Assembly: GCF_947496855.1 (NCBI RefSeq)
Contig: NZ_CANMED010000002.1
Coordinates: 558,001-622,000, forward strand
DNA length: 64,000 nucleotides
Reading direction: 5' to 3'
Origin: an uncultured Aquimarina sp.
Lineage (GTDB): Bacteria > Bacteroidota > Bacteroidia > Flavobacteriales > Flavobacteriaceae
Of this stretch, positions 1 through 9,011 are shown one piece after another. Each line of letters begins with the position of its first letter. Within the stretch, counting starts at the first letter, position 1. The notes under the pieces were generated by a model that saw nothing but the letters and a program-made list of their open reading frames with translations, did no database searches and was not told where the DNA came from. The translations under genes were made by a program, and so were the position numbers.

Positions 1-282
1 ATATTATCTGTAGACTATCATAAAAAAGAAACTCAAAATTTAAGGTTTATAGTCAGCCATTAATAGTATTTATAATTTTGTGCAATGCTATAATTCTAAA
101 AAACCATTATAGTATCAAAATACCTGTTTAGGTTACAGATACTATATCGTTATCGTTAATATTTAATTGTTAAATGTTGATTAAATTATTGAAAATCCGT
201 GAGTTTACACTTTTATTTTTTAATGTTTTGTGGTAATTTCCCTTGAATTTTATGAACCAAGAATTAATTTTAAACTAAAATT
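1..282. other. AT-rich leader without a gene
   Basis: No open frame with coding character is visible here on either strand. The stretch is very AT-rich and presumably carries the promoter of the small glycogen-binding-fold gene that follows. I see no convincing hairpin or repeat. Confidence 0.5.
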
Positions 283-579
283 ATGGCAATAACCAAACAA
301 TACTTAAAGTCAAAACCTATCTGTAAAGTTACTTTTTCTGTTCCGGCAAAAGAAGCGACTAATGTTTGTGTAGCAGGAGAATTTAATGAATGGAACACTG
401 AAACTACAGTATTAAAAAAGTTAAAAAATGGTACGTTTAAAGGAACTTTGAACCTACCGAAAGATCAGAAATTTCAATTTAAGTATGTTGTAGACGGACA
501 ATGGACTAATGAATCAGAGGCTGATGGATATCAGTGGAATGATTTTGCAGCTGCAGAGAACAGTTTACTTGTACTTTAA
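283..579 (+). CDS. small CBM48/AMPK glycogen-binding-like protein
   Basis: This 98-residue protein is a single early-set/CBM48 (AMPK-beta-like) domain. Residues 15-98 carry the typical core VCVAGEFNEWN, then a charged loop, then FQFKYVVDGQW, and a C-terminal ENSLLVL strand. There is no catalytic domain, signal peptide or membrane segment, so it is a free-standing cytosolic module. In the family such domains bind glycogen or act as interaction domains. Neighbours give no further clue: the next gene converges on it. Function beyond the fold is inference. Confidence 0.8.
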   Translation: MAITKQYLKSKPICKVTFSVPAKEATNVCVAGEFNEWNTETTVLKKLKNGTFKGTLNLPKDQKFQFKYVVDGQWTNESEADGYQWNDFAAAENSLLVL

Positions 580-605
580 TAAAAAAAGATTTGGGGTTGT
601 AGCTA

Positions 606-887
606 CTATTCTACAACCTCAATACCCTTCCAGAATGCCACGTACCCTTTTATTTGTTTAGCCAGATCACTAGTTTCCGGATAATACCAAGCTGCGTCCA
701 TATTTTCTTTACCGTTTACTGTAACAGTGTAATAGGATGCAACTCCTTTCCAAGGGCAGTTAGTATGAGTCCCACTTGATTTAAAAAATTCTTTTTTAAT
801 TGCTTCTGGTGGAAAATAATGATTATTTTCAATGACCTTTGTATCATTACTTTCTGCAATGATTTCATTATTCCAAATTGCTTTCAT
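606..887 (-). CDS. DUF427 domain protein
   Basis: This 93-residue protein is a complete DUF427 domain. It begins MKAIWNNEIIAESNDT, has the family centre YYFPPEAI plus CPWKGVASYY, and ends with the AWYYPE and VAFWKGIEV strands. It is probably cytosolic, because no signal sequence is seen. Its biochemical role is unknown in the family. It is the last gene of a minus-strand run 26 bp downstream of the EgtD-like gene, so it may be cotranscribed with the ergothioneine pair. A longer DUF427 protein lies at 57.5 kb. Confidence 0.85.
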   Translation of the reverse strand: MKAIWNNEIIAESNDTKVIENNHYFPPEAIKKEFFKSSGTHTNCPWKGVASYYTVTVNGKENMDAAWYYPETSDLAKQIKGYVAFWKGIEVVE

Positions 888-913
888 ATTTTTATTTTTT
901 TGATCAAAAAAAC

Positions 914-1888
914 CTATTCCGATTTTTTAAAAACGTAATTTTTATAATACTCATTTTCATCAGTAAAAGCACCTGTAATCTTAAATCCTGACTCCTCTGC
1001 TAACCACTTAACTGTATCATCATCGTACTTCTGAGAAATCTCTGTGTGGATACTTTCCCAAGCTTCAAAATGCACTTGCAACGACAGATAATCAATATCT
1101 ACAGTTTGCTTTTTTGTACTTACAAGGTAACTTTTTGCCGTTCCCGTTTCTGGATCATATACCTCCCAATGAATAAAAGAATCCAGATCAAAATTACCTT
1201 CAAGCTCTTTATTGATTCTTGCTAAAACATTTTTATTAAATGCTGCAGTCACACCAGATTTGTCGTTATAGGCGTCTAAAACTTTCTGCGGATGTTTCTT
1301 TTGGTCAAAACCTATAAATACAAGATCATCTGGATGCATTACAGCATTCAACTTTTTCAAAAACTGAATAGCTCTTGGATGTAATAAGTTACCTATATTG
1401 GATCCAAGAACCATAATTACTTTTTTACGGTCACTAATATCTTTTAGCCTATCTAAAACTTCAAAATATTCTCCTATCTGACCCTGCACACTAAGATTCG
1501 GTAATTCTTTAAAAAGATTTTTAACCAATCCGTCGATTGCATTTTCACTAATATCTATTGGATGATAGGTAACCGTATATTTTCGATCAAGTAGTTCCCT
1601 AAGTAATACCTTTGTTTTTTTACCATCTCCAGCACCTAATTCTACAAGATCAAAACCCTCTTTATGAGTATCAAAACTCTGTAGAATATTAGTTTTATGT
1701 AATTGAAAAATATCATATTCAGCATTAGTAAGATAATATTCTGGTAAATCCATTATCTTTTGAAAAAGCTTATCTCCTACTTCATCATAAAAGAATTTAG
1801 AAGATAAATATTTTGGAAAAGTCGTTAGTCCTTCGTGTACTTCTTTACCGAAAGTACAAGTTAATACGTTTTGATCTTTTGAACTCAT
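914..1888 (-). CDS. egtD: EgtD-like histidine N-alpha-methyltransferase
   Basis: The 324-residue protein matches the Methyltransf_33 (EgtD) family. It has the N-terminal KYLSSKFFYDEVGDKLFQKI and LPEYYLTNAEYDIF segments, and the SAM-binding DLVELGAGDGKKT near residue 82. EgtD trimethylates histidine to hercynine, the first step of ergothioneine synthesis. It starts 9 bp after the EgtB-like gene, which fits an operon and supports the assignment. No EgtA, EgtC or EgtE gene is nearby. A related methyltransferase with another substrate cannot be excluded. Confidence 0.85.
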   Translation of the reverse strand: MSSKDQNVLTCTFGKEVHEGLTTFPKYLSSKFFYDEVGDKLFQKIMDLPEYYLTNAEYDIFQLHKTNILQSFDTHKEGFDLVELGAGDGKKTKVLLRELLDRKYTVTYHPIDISENAIDGLVKNLFKELPNLSVQGQIGEYFEVLDRLKDISDRKKVIMVLGSNIGNLLHPRAIQFLKKLNAVMHPDDLVFIGFDQKKHPQKVLDAYNDKSGVTAAFNKNVLARINKELEGNFDLDSFIHWEVYDPETGTAKSYLVSTKKQTVDIDYLSLQVHFEAWESIHTEISQKYDDDTVKWLAEESGFKITGAFTDENEYYKNYVFKKSE

Positions 1889-1897
1889 GTATGGGGA

Positions 1898-3064
1898 TTA
1901 TTTATTTTTTACTAATCGCAATCCATTAAATTGCCATCTTAGCTGCGGGTGAAAAAAATTACGATACGTTGGCCTTGTATGATTTTTAGGAGTAGCTATA
2001 GACCCTCCTCTAAGGACTTTTTGATTAACCATGAACTTGCCGTTGTACTCGCCAAGTGCGCCAGGAGCTTTGGTATAATTAGGATAAGGTAGATAAGCAC
2101 TTTCGGTCCACTCCCATCTTGATCCCCAATCAAAAAATTGCTGTGCTGCTTCCCATTCAAATTCCGTAGGAATACGCTCTCCCTTCCATTGAGAAAAAGC
2201 AAATGCCTCATAATAAGATATGTGTGTTACTGGAGCATTAAGATTTAGAGTTTTCAATCCTCTTAAGGTATATTGATGATACTCCGCATCAATTTGATGC
2301 CAGTATAATGGTATTTTTATATGATTATTCTTTATCCAATCCCAAGCTTCTGCGTGCCATAAAAGACTATTTTCATAGCCATTATCATCAATAAATTCTA
2401 AATATTCTTTATTTGTCACAAGACTTTTAGCTATGCTATATTCTTCTAGAAACACTTTATGAACTCCTAATTCATTATCATAACAAAAGTCATTTCCTTT
2501 ATACCCAATTTCATATATACCCTCGCTCATAGTATGATACTCTAAAGAAGATTGGGTATTAGGGTTTTCGTTAAAAGTATCATTATACTTAGGCAATAAT
2601 GGATTATTCCCTAATATATATTTAATATCTGTGAGTAATAATTCTTGATGTTGCTTCTCATGATGGATACCTATCTCTACAAGAGATCTAATTTCTTTAC
2701 TATCCACATCCTCCAATAAAGAATGTAAATTATTAGTCACATAATCTCTATACTCGTATACTTCACTAACAGTAGGCCTAGAAAGATTTCCCCTATTAGT
2801 TCTTATCACACGTTTACCGATACTTTCATAATAACTATTAAAAACATATGCGAAATTATCGTGAAACCGAGAGTAACCTGCTTTATATTTAGATAGAATA
2901 AATTCTTCAAAAAACCAAGTAGTATGACCTAAGTGCCATTTTGGAGGAGAAACATCTACTATAGGTTGAACTACGTAATCTTCTGTCTGAAGTGAAGCAC
3001 AAATTTCTTCTGAATGAGCCCTAGTATCTAACAAAGAAGAAAGTAAATTATCAGTTATTACCAT
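1898..3064 (-). CDS. egtB: EgtB-like iron(II) sulfoxide synthase
   Basis: The protein has a DinB-like N-terminal helical domain with the metal histidines seen as HLGHTTWF and HHEKQHQELL. A C-terminal formylglycine-generating-enzyme-like domain follows (RIPTEFEWEAA, RGGSIATP, RPTYRNFF, WQFNGLRL). This is the EgtB architecture, which joins hercynine to a thiol in ergothioneine synthesis. I use the ATG that begins MVITDNLL (388 residues). A TTG 36 bp upstream would place the first codons inside a terminator-like hairpin. It pairs with the adjacent EgtD-like gene. Confidence 0.85.
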   Translation of the reverse strand: MVITDNLLSSLLDTRAHSEEICASLQTEDYVVQPIVDVSPPKWHLGHTTWFFEEFILSKYKAGYSRFHDNFAYVFNSYYESIGKRVIRTNRGNLSRPTVSEVYEYRDYVTNNLHSLLEDVDSKEIRSLVEIGIHHEKQHQELLLTDIKYILGNNPLLPKYNDTFNENPNTQSSLEYHTMSEGIYEIGYKGNDFCYDNELGVHKVFLEEYSIAKSLVTNKEYLEFIDDNGYENSLLWHAEAWDWIKNNHIKIPLYWHQIDAEYHQYTLRGLKTLNLNAPVTHISYYEAFAFSQWKGERIPTEFEWEAAQQFFDWGSRWEWTESAYLPYPNYTKAPGALGEYNGKFMVNQKVLRGGSIATPKNHTRPTYRNFFHPQLRWQFNGLRLVKNK

Positions 3065-3098
3065 AAAAAAAGAGTGTACTCGATTTACGAATACACTC
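3064..3098 (-). terminator. terminator-like hairpin abutting the egtB start
   Basis: Arms GAGTGTA (3072-3078) and TACACTC (3092-3098) pair, with extra TCG/CGA pairs inside. On the minus strand the stem is followed by seven T's that run directly into the egtB ATG. It can end transcription from the TonB-like gene or act as an attenuator for egtB. It leaves no room for a ribosome binding site. Confidence 0.6.
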
Positions 3099-3168
3099 AA
3101 ATTTAATGATTTTTATCTTGACACTACTTTATAGTAGAGTTAATCCATTGTTAAAAATGCCTTAGTAT

Positions 3169-3597
3169 TTATTTTGGTTTGATAAAAGTAATTGGCACTT
3201 CATAAGCAACTGCAATAGGCTTTTTACCCCACTTACCGGGTTTCATCTTAGGAATTGCTCGTATAATTCTAACAGCTTCTCTCTGAAGATATCTATGAGC
3301 ACCTTTTACATCTATTACCTCAGGCTTACCTTTATTGTTTATTATAAATTCTACAGTAACTGTACCTTCTAATCCATCTTTTTCGGCAATCTCAGGGTAT
3401 CTGAAATTTCTAATAATATGATTTCTCAAATTATTATCAAAGCACTTTAGTGGACCTTGTCTAGAATCCTCACATTTAGGCCACATAGGTGTAATTCCTT
3501 TTTCATTTGCATTCTCCTTAGACAGAATAATATTATCCTGAGCAAACAAAAAAGTTGAGCATAAAATTGTAATAATAAATAGTAGTTTTTTCATCAT
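3169..3597 (-). CDS. small exported TonB C-terminal-domain protein
   Basis: The 142-residue protein has an N-terminal signal peptide (MMKKLLFIITILCSTFLFAQ) and, from about residue 60, a TonB C-terminal fold: FRYPEIAEKDGLEGTVTVEFIINNKG, then a basic strand and AYEVPITFI. There is no N-terminal membrane anchor, proline-rich spacer or ExbB/ExbD neighbour, so it is a free periplasmic TonB-like domain rather than a full energy transducer. Flavobacteria carry many of these and their targets are mostly unknown. Confidence 0.75.
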   Translation of the reverse strand: MMKKLLFIITILCSTFLFAQDNIILSKENANEKGITPMWPKCEDSRQGPLKCFDNNLRNHIIRNFRYPEIAEKDGLEGTVTVEFIINNKGKPEVIDVKGAHRYLQREAVRIIRAIPKMKPGKWGKKPIAVAYEVPITFIKPK

Positions 3598-3631
3598 AAA
3601 TTCAGTTTAAATTTAGGGATTTAGGGGGGAG

Positions 3632-4456
3632 CTAAACTGCAACTGCACCTTTTATATGAGGGTGCGGATTATAGTCTTCCAATATGAAGTCATCAAAAAC
3701 AAAGCCAAAAATATTTTTTACCTCAGGATTGATCCTTATAGTGGGTAATTTTCTTGGAGTTCTGGATAACTGTAATTCTAATTGCTCCATATGATTGTTA
3801 TATATATGAGCATCTCCAAACGTATGTATAAACTCTCCCGCTTCATATCCGCACACTTGCGCCATCATCATAGTAAATAAGGCATAAGATGCTATATTGA
3901 ACGGTACGCCCAAAAATATATCAGCACTTCTTTGATATAGTTGACAGGATAGTTTCCCATCCGCAACATAAAACTGAAAAAAAGCATGACAAGGAGGTAA
4001 AGCTGCTTTACCATTTGCCACATTTTCGGAAAAAGATTTTGAGGTATCTGGCAAAACGCTAGGATTCCATGCTGACACCATCATTCTTCTACTGTTAGGA
4101 TTATTTTTTAATGCATCTATAATTTCTTCAATCTGATCAATTTCATCACCATTCCAATTACGCCATTGGTGTCCATAAACCGGTCCCAGATCTCCATTTT
4201 CATCTGCCCATTCATTCCAGATACGAACCCCATTCTCTTGCAAATATTTAACATTGGTATCTCCATTCAGAAACCATAATAATTCATGAATAATTGATTT
4301 AAGATGTAGTTTCTTTGTAGTAACCATCGGAAAGCCCTCACTCAAATCAAAACGCATTTGATAACCAAAAACACTTTTGGTACCCGTTCCAGTTCGATCT
4401 CCTTTTTCATTGCCATTTTCTAGTACGTGCTGCACCAGATCAAGATATTGCTTCAT
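3632..4456 (-). CDS. thyA: thymidylate synthase
   Basis: This is a full-length 274-residue ThyA that converts dUMP to dTMP using methylene-tetrahydrofolate. Visible family motifs are GDRTGTGT near the start, [20 protein letters not shown], the catalytic cysteine in [30 protein letters not shown], and HIYNNHMEQ. It is cytosolic. The nucleoside transporter gene lies just upstream on the same strand, so the two may serve nucleotide supply together. Confidence 0.97.
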   Translation of the reverse strand: MKQYLDLVQHVLENGNEKGDRTGTGTKSVFGYQMRFDLSEGFPMVTTKKLHLKSIIHELLWFLNGDTNVKYLQENGVRIWNEWADENGDLGPVYGHQWRNWNGDEIDQIEEIIDALKNNPNSRRMMVSAWNPSVLPDTSKSFSENVANGKAALPPCHAFFQFYVADGKLSCQLYQRSADIFLGVPFNIASYALFTMMMAQVCGYEAGEFIHTFGDAHIYNNHMEQLELQLSRTPRKLPTIRINPEVKNIFGFVFDDFILEDYNPHPHIKGAVAV

Positions 4457-4614
4457 ATTCCCTTAATAACTTTCTTTTGGGTTTGTTAAATAAATACTGA
4501 CTCCTGCCAAATATACAAAAAATAGGTTTCTAGATATCTATTAATATGTAGATTATGAAATAGTTGTAAAACCTATTTGATAAATGCATTTCCTACAAAA
4601 AATACCTATAATTT

Positions 4615-6318
4615 TTATCCAATAATCATTCCAGCTATCGTAGCCGACAATAATGAAGCAATAGTTCCTCCGATTAGTGCTTTCATTCCAAACTCCGATA
4701 ATGTTTTTCGTTGTCCCGGAGCAAGCGAACCAATCCCTCCAATTTGAATTCCTATAGATGCAAAATTTGCAAAACCACACAACATATATGTTGCCATGAT
4801 AACGGATTTGTTATAGGTAAGATGTGTTGCATTCGTTACATCTTTTAAATCTGCCAATTGTATATAACCAACAAACTCACTCGCTGCTAGTTTTATCCCA
4901 AGAAGTTGACCCATTAAAGCTATATCTTCTTTGGCTACTCCAATCAACCACATTAATGGTGCAAAAAGATAACCTAAAATAAGTTCAAGAGATAAACTTT
5001 GATATACTGTATTTGATGCTATCCAAGTGTTGATAGAAGTAATGTCTCCAACCCAACCTAACATACCATTAAGCATGGCAATAAAGGCTACAAACACTAG
5101 TAGCATAGCACCAACATTTACTGCTAGTTTTAAGCCTTCTGTTGTTCCATTTGCTATAGCGTCTAAAATATTAGATCCTATTTTTTCTGAAGAAACATAT
5201 ACGTCCGTATTAATTTTTTCTGTTTGTGGAAATAGTATTTTAGAAATAACAATTGCGCCTGGAGCTGCCATTACTGATGCCGCTAATAGATGTTTTGCAA
5301 ATTGCAATCTTAAAATTGGGTCGTCTCCTCCTAAAAATCCTATATAAGCTGCTAGTACAGCTCCTGCAACAGTTGCCATGCCACCGATCATAACCAATAG
5401 CATTTCTGACTTATTCATCTTTTCTAAATACGCCTTAATTAATAGAGGTGCTTCTGTTTGTCCCAAAAAGATATTACCAGCGACACTTAAACTTTCTGCT
5501 CCAGATATCTTTAGTGCTTTAGTTAACAACCAAGCCAAGCCTTTTACAACTTTTTGAATAATACCTAAATAAAATAATAAGGAAGTTAAAGCTGAAAAGA
5601 ATATAATAGTCGGTAATACTTGAAAAGCGAATATAAATCCAAAAGTATCCATGTCTACAACCAAACCTTCAAACAGAAATTTACTTCCTGCTCTGGTAAA
5701 GTCTAAAACACTAACGAATAAACCTCCAACCCATTCAAATATAGTTTGAACAAACGGTACTCTTAAAACTCCAATTGCAATTATTAATTGAAACCCGATA
5801 CCTAATCCAACTGTTTTCCAATTAATTGCTTTTTTATTGCTGCTAAATAAAAATGCAATTAATAATAAGGTTAACATTCCTAAAACACCTCTCCAAAAAC
5901 TTGTAAAAGAAAAACCTTGATTTGGGATAAGCTCACCACCTATGGCTGCAGGAACTACTTCAACTATTTTTTCTTCGGCAGTAAGTGAGTATGAAATATT
6001 TTTTTTAGTCAACACCAACGTAGAGTCGGAAATACTTCGAATTTTATACTTTATAATAGAATCTTCTACATTTTCTGGAAAAAAAAGCAATATTCTATTT
6101 TGTGTTACATAATCACCATTAAGTCTTTCTAATTCGTTATTAAACGAATAAGAAAACGAACCCTTATCCAACTGTAAATAATCTTTCTTACCGACTTGAA
6201 AAGTATTTTCAGATGCTCCTTTCACACTTTTCAAAACCCACTTTTTCTCAATAGATTGAGCCGAGATTACAGTAAAAGCAAATAATGATAACAGGAAAGA
6301 TAATAGTCCTTTTTTCAT
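4615..6318 (-). CDS. CNT-family nucleoside transporter with N-terminal exported domain
   Basis: The 567-residue protein has a signal peptide and a roughly 110-residue extracytoplasmic lipocalin-like domain (WVLKSVKGASENTFQVG, then FSYSFNNELERLNGDY). From about residue 140 it becomes a CNT/NupC transporter with many hydrophobic helices. Family stretches include NIFLGQTEAPLLIKAYL and MATVAGAVLAAYIGF. CNT proteins import nucleosides with Na+ or H+. The added N-terminal domain is common in Bacteroidota homologues and its role is unknown. The thymidylate synthase gene follows. Confidence 0.9.
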   Translation of the reverse strand: MKKGLLSFLLSLFAFTVISAQSIEKKWVLKSVKGASENTFQVGKKDYLQLDKGSFSYSFNNELERLNGDYVTQNRILLFFPENVEDSIIKYKIRSISDSTLVLTKKNISYSLTAEEKIVEVVPAAIGGELIPNQGFSFTSFWRGVLGMLTLLLIAFLFSSNKKAINWKTVGLGIGFQLIIAIGVLRVPFVQTIFEWVGGLFVSVLDFTRAGSKFLFEGLVVDMDTFGFIFAFQVLPTIIFFSALTSLLFYLGIIQKVVKGLAWLLTKALKISGAESLSVAGNIFLGQTEAPLLIKAYLEKMNKSEMLLVMIGGMATVAGAVLAAYIGFLGGDDPILRLQFAKHLLAASVMAAPGAIVISKILFPQTEKINTDVYVSSEKIGSNILDAIANGTTEGLKLAVNVGAMLLVFVAFIAMLNGMLGWVGDITSINTWIASNTVYQSLSLELILGYLFAPLMWLIGVAKEDIALMGQLLGIKLAASEFVGYIQLADLKDVTNATHLTYNKSVIMATYMLCGFANFASIGIQIGGIGSLAPGQRKTLSEFGMKALIGGTIASLLSATIAGMIIG

Positions 6319-6373
6319 AAAAATAGAAGTAATATTATAATGTTTCGGAATATGTGGTAAAAGTGATCAAAAT

Positions 6374-7003
6374 TTAACCGCGTTTTGAAATCTCATCTCT
6401 TATTCTTGCCGCTAATTCATAGTCTTCATTGGCAACTGCTTGTTCAAGCATACGATTCAATTCTTCAAGAGATAAATCCTGATAACTGGTTTCCTTCCCG
6501 ATCATTTCCAGATCATCAGAAACCAATTCGTCTACCAACAGGCTTTCTGGATCGTCTTCATCATCATTTTTAGGATTTACTTTTAAATAAATTCCTGCTT
6601 GATCCAAAATATTCTTGTACGTAAATATAGGTGCTTGAAAACGTAATGCTAAAGCGATGGCATCACTGGTTCTGGCATCAATAATCTCTTCGATTTTATC
6701 ACGTTCACAAATAATACTAGAATAAAAAACACCATCCACTAGTTTATGTATAATTACTTGCTTAACAACTATATCAAATCGATCTGCGAAGTTTTTAAAT
6801 AAATCATGAGTTAATGGACGGGGAGGTTTAATCTCCTTCTCTAAGGCTATCGCTATTGATTGTGCTTCAAATGCACCAATAACAATTGGTAATTTCCTTT
6901 CTCCATCTACCTCGCTTAAAATTAGTGCATAAGCACCATTTTGGGTTTGACTGTACGATATTCCTTTTATGTTCAGACGAACTAAACTCATAGTTATTTT
7001 CAA
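6374..7003 (-). CDS. DUF151 bifunctional nuclease with UVR motif
   Basis: The 209-residue protein has an N-terminal DUF151 domain (LPIVIGAFEAQSIAIALE, RPLTHDLF, DARTSDAIALALRFQAPIF). A C-terminal UvrB/UvrC-type motif follows (SLEELNRMLEQAVANEDYELAARIRDEI). DUF151 proteins are described as bifunctional nucleases, and the UVR motif is a protein-contact helix pair also used in excision repair. It is cytosolic. Its start sits against the T tract of the etfA terminator, so it probably has its own promoter or depends on readthrough. Confidence 0.88.
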   Translation of the reverse strand: MKITMSLVRLNIKGISYSQTQNGAYALILSEVDGERKLPIVIGAFEAQSIAIALEKEIKPPRPLTHDLFKNFADRFDIVVKQVIIHKLVDGVFYSSIICERDKIEEIIDARTSDAIALALRFQAPIFTYKNILDQAGIYLKVNPKNDDEDDPESLLVDELVSDDLEMIGKETSYQDLSLEELNRMLEQAVANEDYELAARIRDEISKRG

Positions 7004-7004
7004 T

Positions 7005-7053
7005 AAAAAAAAGGCTGTTTGAACAAATGGACTTTACCTAAGTTCAAACAGCC
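7005..7053 (-). terminator. rho-independent terminator after etfBA
   Basis: A perfect 12-bp stem (GGCTGTTTGAAC at 7013-7024 with GTTCAAACAGCC at 7042-7053) is followed on the minus strand by eight T's. It lies directly downstream of etfA. Confidence 0.9.
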
Positions 7054-7078
7054 CTTGATTGGGCACAATTTATGAAAA

Positions 7079-8047
7079 TTATGCGTTATTCGCCTTAAAT
7101 TCCTTTAATTTTTCAATTAACTGAGGTACTACCTCAAAGGCATCACCAACAATCCCATAATCTGCAGCCTTAAAGAACGGCGCTTCTGGATCATTATTGA
7201 TTACCACTTTCACCTTACTAGAATTAATACCTGCAAGATGCTGAATAGCTCCTGAAATTCCTACTGCGATATATAAGTTAGTTGCCACAGGTTTTCCTGT
7301 TTGACCAACGTGTTCTCCGTGGGGTCTCCACCCCATATCACTAACTGGTTTAGAGCAAGCCGTAGCAGCGCCAAGAACATCTGCAAGTTCCTCTATCATC
7401 CCCCAATTTTCTGGTCCTTTAAGACCTCTTCCTCCAGAAACCACAACTTCTGCATCTGCTATAGAAACTTTATCAGTAGCTCTATCTACTGAAGTTACAT
7501 TAACTGTAAAATCTTCATCAGATAAGGAGGGATCAAACCCTTCAGCGGCAGCAGCACCTGAAACTTCTTTAAGTCCAAAAGCATTATTTGATAATCCTAT
7601 AACCTTAACATCTGTTGAGATTTCAGTAAGATTAAATGCTTTATTCGTAAAAGCTGTTCGCTTCACAGTAAAAGGAGAAGCACTTTCTGGCAAAGCAACA
7701 ACATTAGAAGCATATCCTGCATTAAGATTTACAGCTAACATAGATGCTAAAAACTTACTATCTGCACTAGAACTAACCACTACTACTTTTGCGCCTTCTT
7801 TATCAGCTGCTTGTTTTAATGAATCAGCATATGCTTTTGCATTAAAAGTAGTTAACTTCTCATTTTTAATCTCTAATACTTTATCAACACCATAGTTCCC
7901 AAGCTCACTACTATCATTCGCATTAACACTAACAGCGGTAACGGTAGTACCAAGCATATTAGCAACCTCTTTTGCATAAGACGCTACTTCGAAAGCTGCT
8001 TTTTTGAACTTTCCTCCTTCACTTTCTGTGTATACTAAAACTGACAT
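7079..8047 (-). CDS. etfA: electron transfer flavoprotein alpha subunit
   Basis: The 322-residue protein has the ETF alpha layout. An N-terminal Rossmann-like domain begins MSVLVYTESEGGKFKKAA. A C-terminal FAD domain contains VVSGGRGLKGPENWGMIEEL, SKPVSDMGWRPHGEHVGQTG and YIAVGISGAIQHLAG. With EtfB it carries electrons from acyl-CoA dehydrogenases to the quinone pool. It is the second gene of the etfBA operon, 53 bp after etfB, and is closed by a strong terminator. Confidence 0.95.
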   Translation of the reverse strand: MSVLVYTESEGGKFKKAAFEVASYAKEVANMLGTTVTAVSVNANDSSELGNYGVDKVLEIKNEKLTTFNAKAYADSLKQAADKEGAKVVVVSSSADSKFLASMLAVNLNAGYASNVVALPESASPFTVKRTAFTNKAFNLTEISTDVKVIGLSNNAFGLKEVSGAAAAEGFDPSLSDEDFTVNVTSVDRATDKVSIADAEVVVSGGRGLKGPENWGMIEELADVLGAATACSKPVSDMGWRPHGEHVGQTGKPVATNLYIAVGISGAIQHLAGINSSKVKVVINNDPEAPFFKAADYGIVGDAFEVVPQLIEKLKEFKANNA

Positions 8048-8100
8048 ATATACTATTTTTTTATATTGACCCTATAACAAATAGGTATCCATTTATATTA

Positions 8101-8847
8101 TTATATTGCTTTAGCTTCGTTATGTAATAACTCTACTAACTGACCTACATTATCCGGAGAAACTAAAGTTACCTCACCTTTAGGAGCAGGTTTTTCGAAT
8201 TTAACAGCTTTAGTTTCCTGAGCAGTTTCAATAGCTTCGACAACTGTAAGCGGTTTTTTACGAGCCATCATAATTCCTCTCATATTAGGAATACGAAGAT
8301 CACTTTCCTCTACCAAACCTTTTTGACCACCAACAACAAGCGGTAATCTTGTCGTAGATGTTTCTTTTCCTCCATCAATCTCACGAATAGCTGTAGCTAC
8401 GTCTCCTTCCACTTCCAATCCTATACAAGTGTTCACAAAATTAGCTCCTGTTAGGGCAGCTAACATTCCAGGTACCATACCTCCATTATAATCAATTGAC
8501 TCTCTTCCTGCAATTACAAGATCATAACCTCCATCCTGCACTACTTTTGCTAATTGCTTAGCTACATAAAAACCATCAGTGGCCTCTGCATTTACTCGAA
8601 TTGCGTTATCTGCTCCGATTGCTAGCGCTTTTCTTAGGGTAGGTTCTGTTTCTGCTCCACCAACATTTACTACATCAACAGATGCACCTTGCTTTTCCTT
8701 AAACCACATAGCACGGGTCAATCCGAACTCATCATTAGGATTAATTACAAACTGTACTCCATTTGTGTCAAACTTAGTGTCACCTTCTGTAAAATTAATT
8801 TTAGAAGTAGTGTCTGGCACATGGCTAATACAAACTAATATCTTCAT
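8101..8847 (-). CDS. etfB: electron transfer flavoprotein beta subunit
   Basis: The 248-residue protein is a complete ETF beta subunit: MKILVCISHVPDTTSKINF, VINPNDEFGLTRAMWFKE, the AMP/FAD-contacting AIGADNAIRVN, DLVIAGRESIDYNGGMVPGMLA, and the C-terminal recognition-loop region LRIPNMRGIMMARKKPL. It is the first gene of etfBA and reads away from pdhB. The shared upstream region has a 26-bp perfect palindrome that may control it. Confidence 0.95.
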   Translation of the reverse strand: MKILVCISHVPDTTSKINFTEGDTKFDTNGVQFVINPNDEFGLTRAMWFKEKQGASVDVVNVGGAETEPTLRKALAIGADNAIRVNAEATDGFYVAKQLAKVVQDGGYDLVIAGRESIDYNGGMVPGMLAALTGANFVNTCIGLEVEGDVATAIREIDGGKETSTTRLPLVVGGQKGLVEESDLRIPNMRGIMMARKKPLTVVEAIETAQETKAVKFEKPAPKGEVTLVSPDNVGQLVELLHNEAKAI

Positions 8848-8906
8848 TTTATATAGGTATTTTTTGAGAATTTAATAATAAAAGCGAAAGTACAAATAAA
8901 ATGTCG

Positions 8907-8932
8907 AATTTACTATGCATGCATAGTAAATT
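8907..8932. promoter_or_regulatory. 26-bp perfect palindrome, putative operator
   Basis: The palindrome is centred between 8919 and 8920, with core ACTATGCATGCATAGT flanked by AATT on both sides; all 13 pairs match. It lies in the 164-bp divergent region between etfB and pdhB, 60 bp from the etfB start. Length and placement resemble a dimeric repressor operator of TetR or similar type. The regulator is not in the window. Regulation is inference. Confidence 0.6.
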
Positions 8933-8969
8933 TTTCAATTTTCGATGATCACTAAAAGGTATTAATTGC

Positions 8970-8977
8970 TACTTTTG
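8970..8977 (+). promoter_or_regulatory. possible Bacteroidota -7 box for pdhB
   Basis: TACTTTTG fits the TANNTTTG consensus of the primary sigma factor in Bacteroidota and lies 34 bp before the pdhB ATG. A clear -33 TTG is not seen at the usual spacing, so support is partial. Confidence 0.4.
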
Positions 8978-9011
8978 CCTTTCGAGTAGGACAAAAATAA
9001 TTATTTTATAA

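Noticed and set aside
1996..2211. Minus-strand frame inside egtB
   Set aside because: It is a shadow of the egtB reading frame; the egtB frame has clear domain motifs.
5027..5347. Plus-strand frame inside the nucleoside transporter gene
   Set aside because: Antisense shadow of a strongly conserved transporter.
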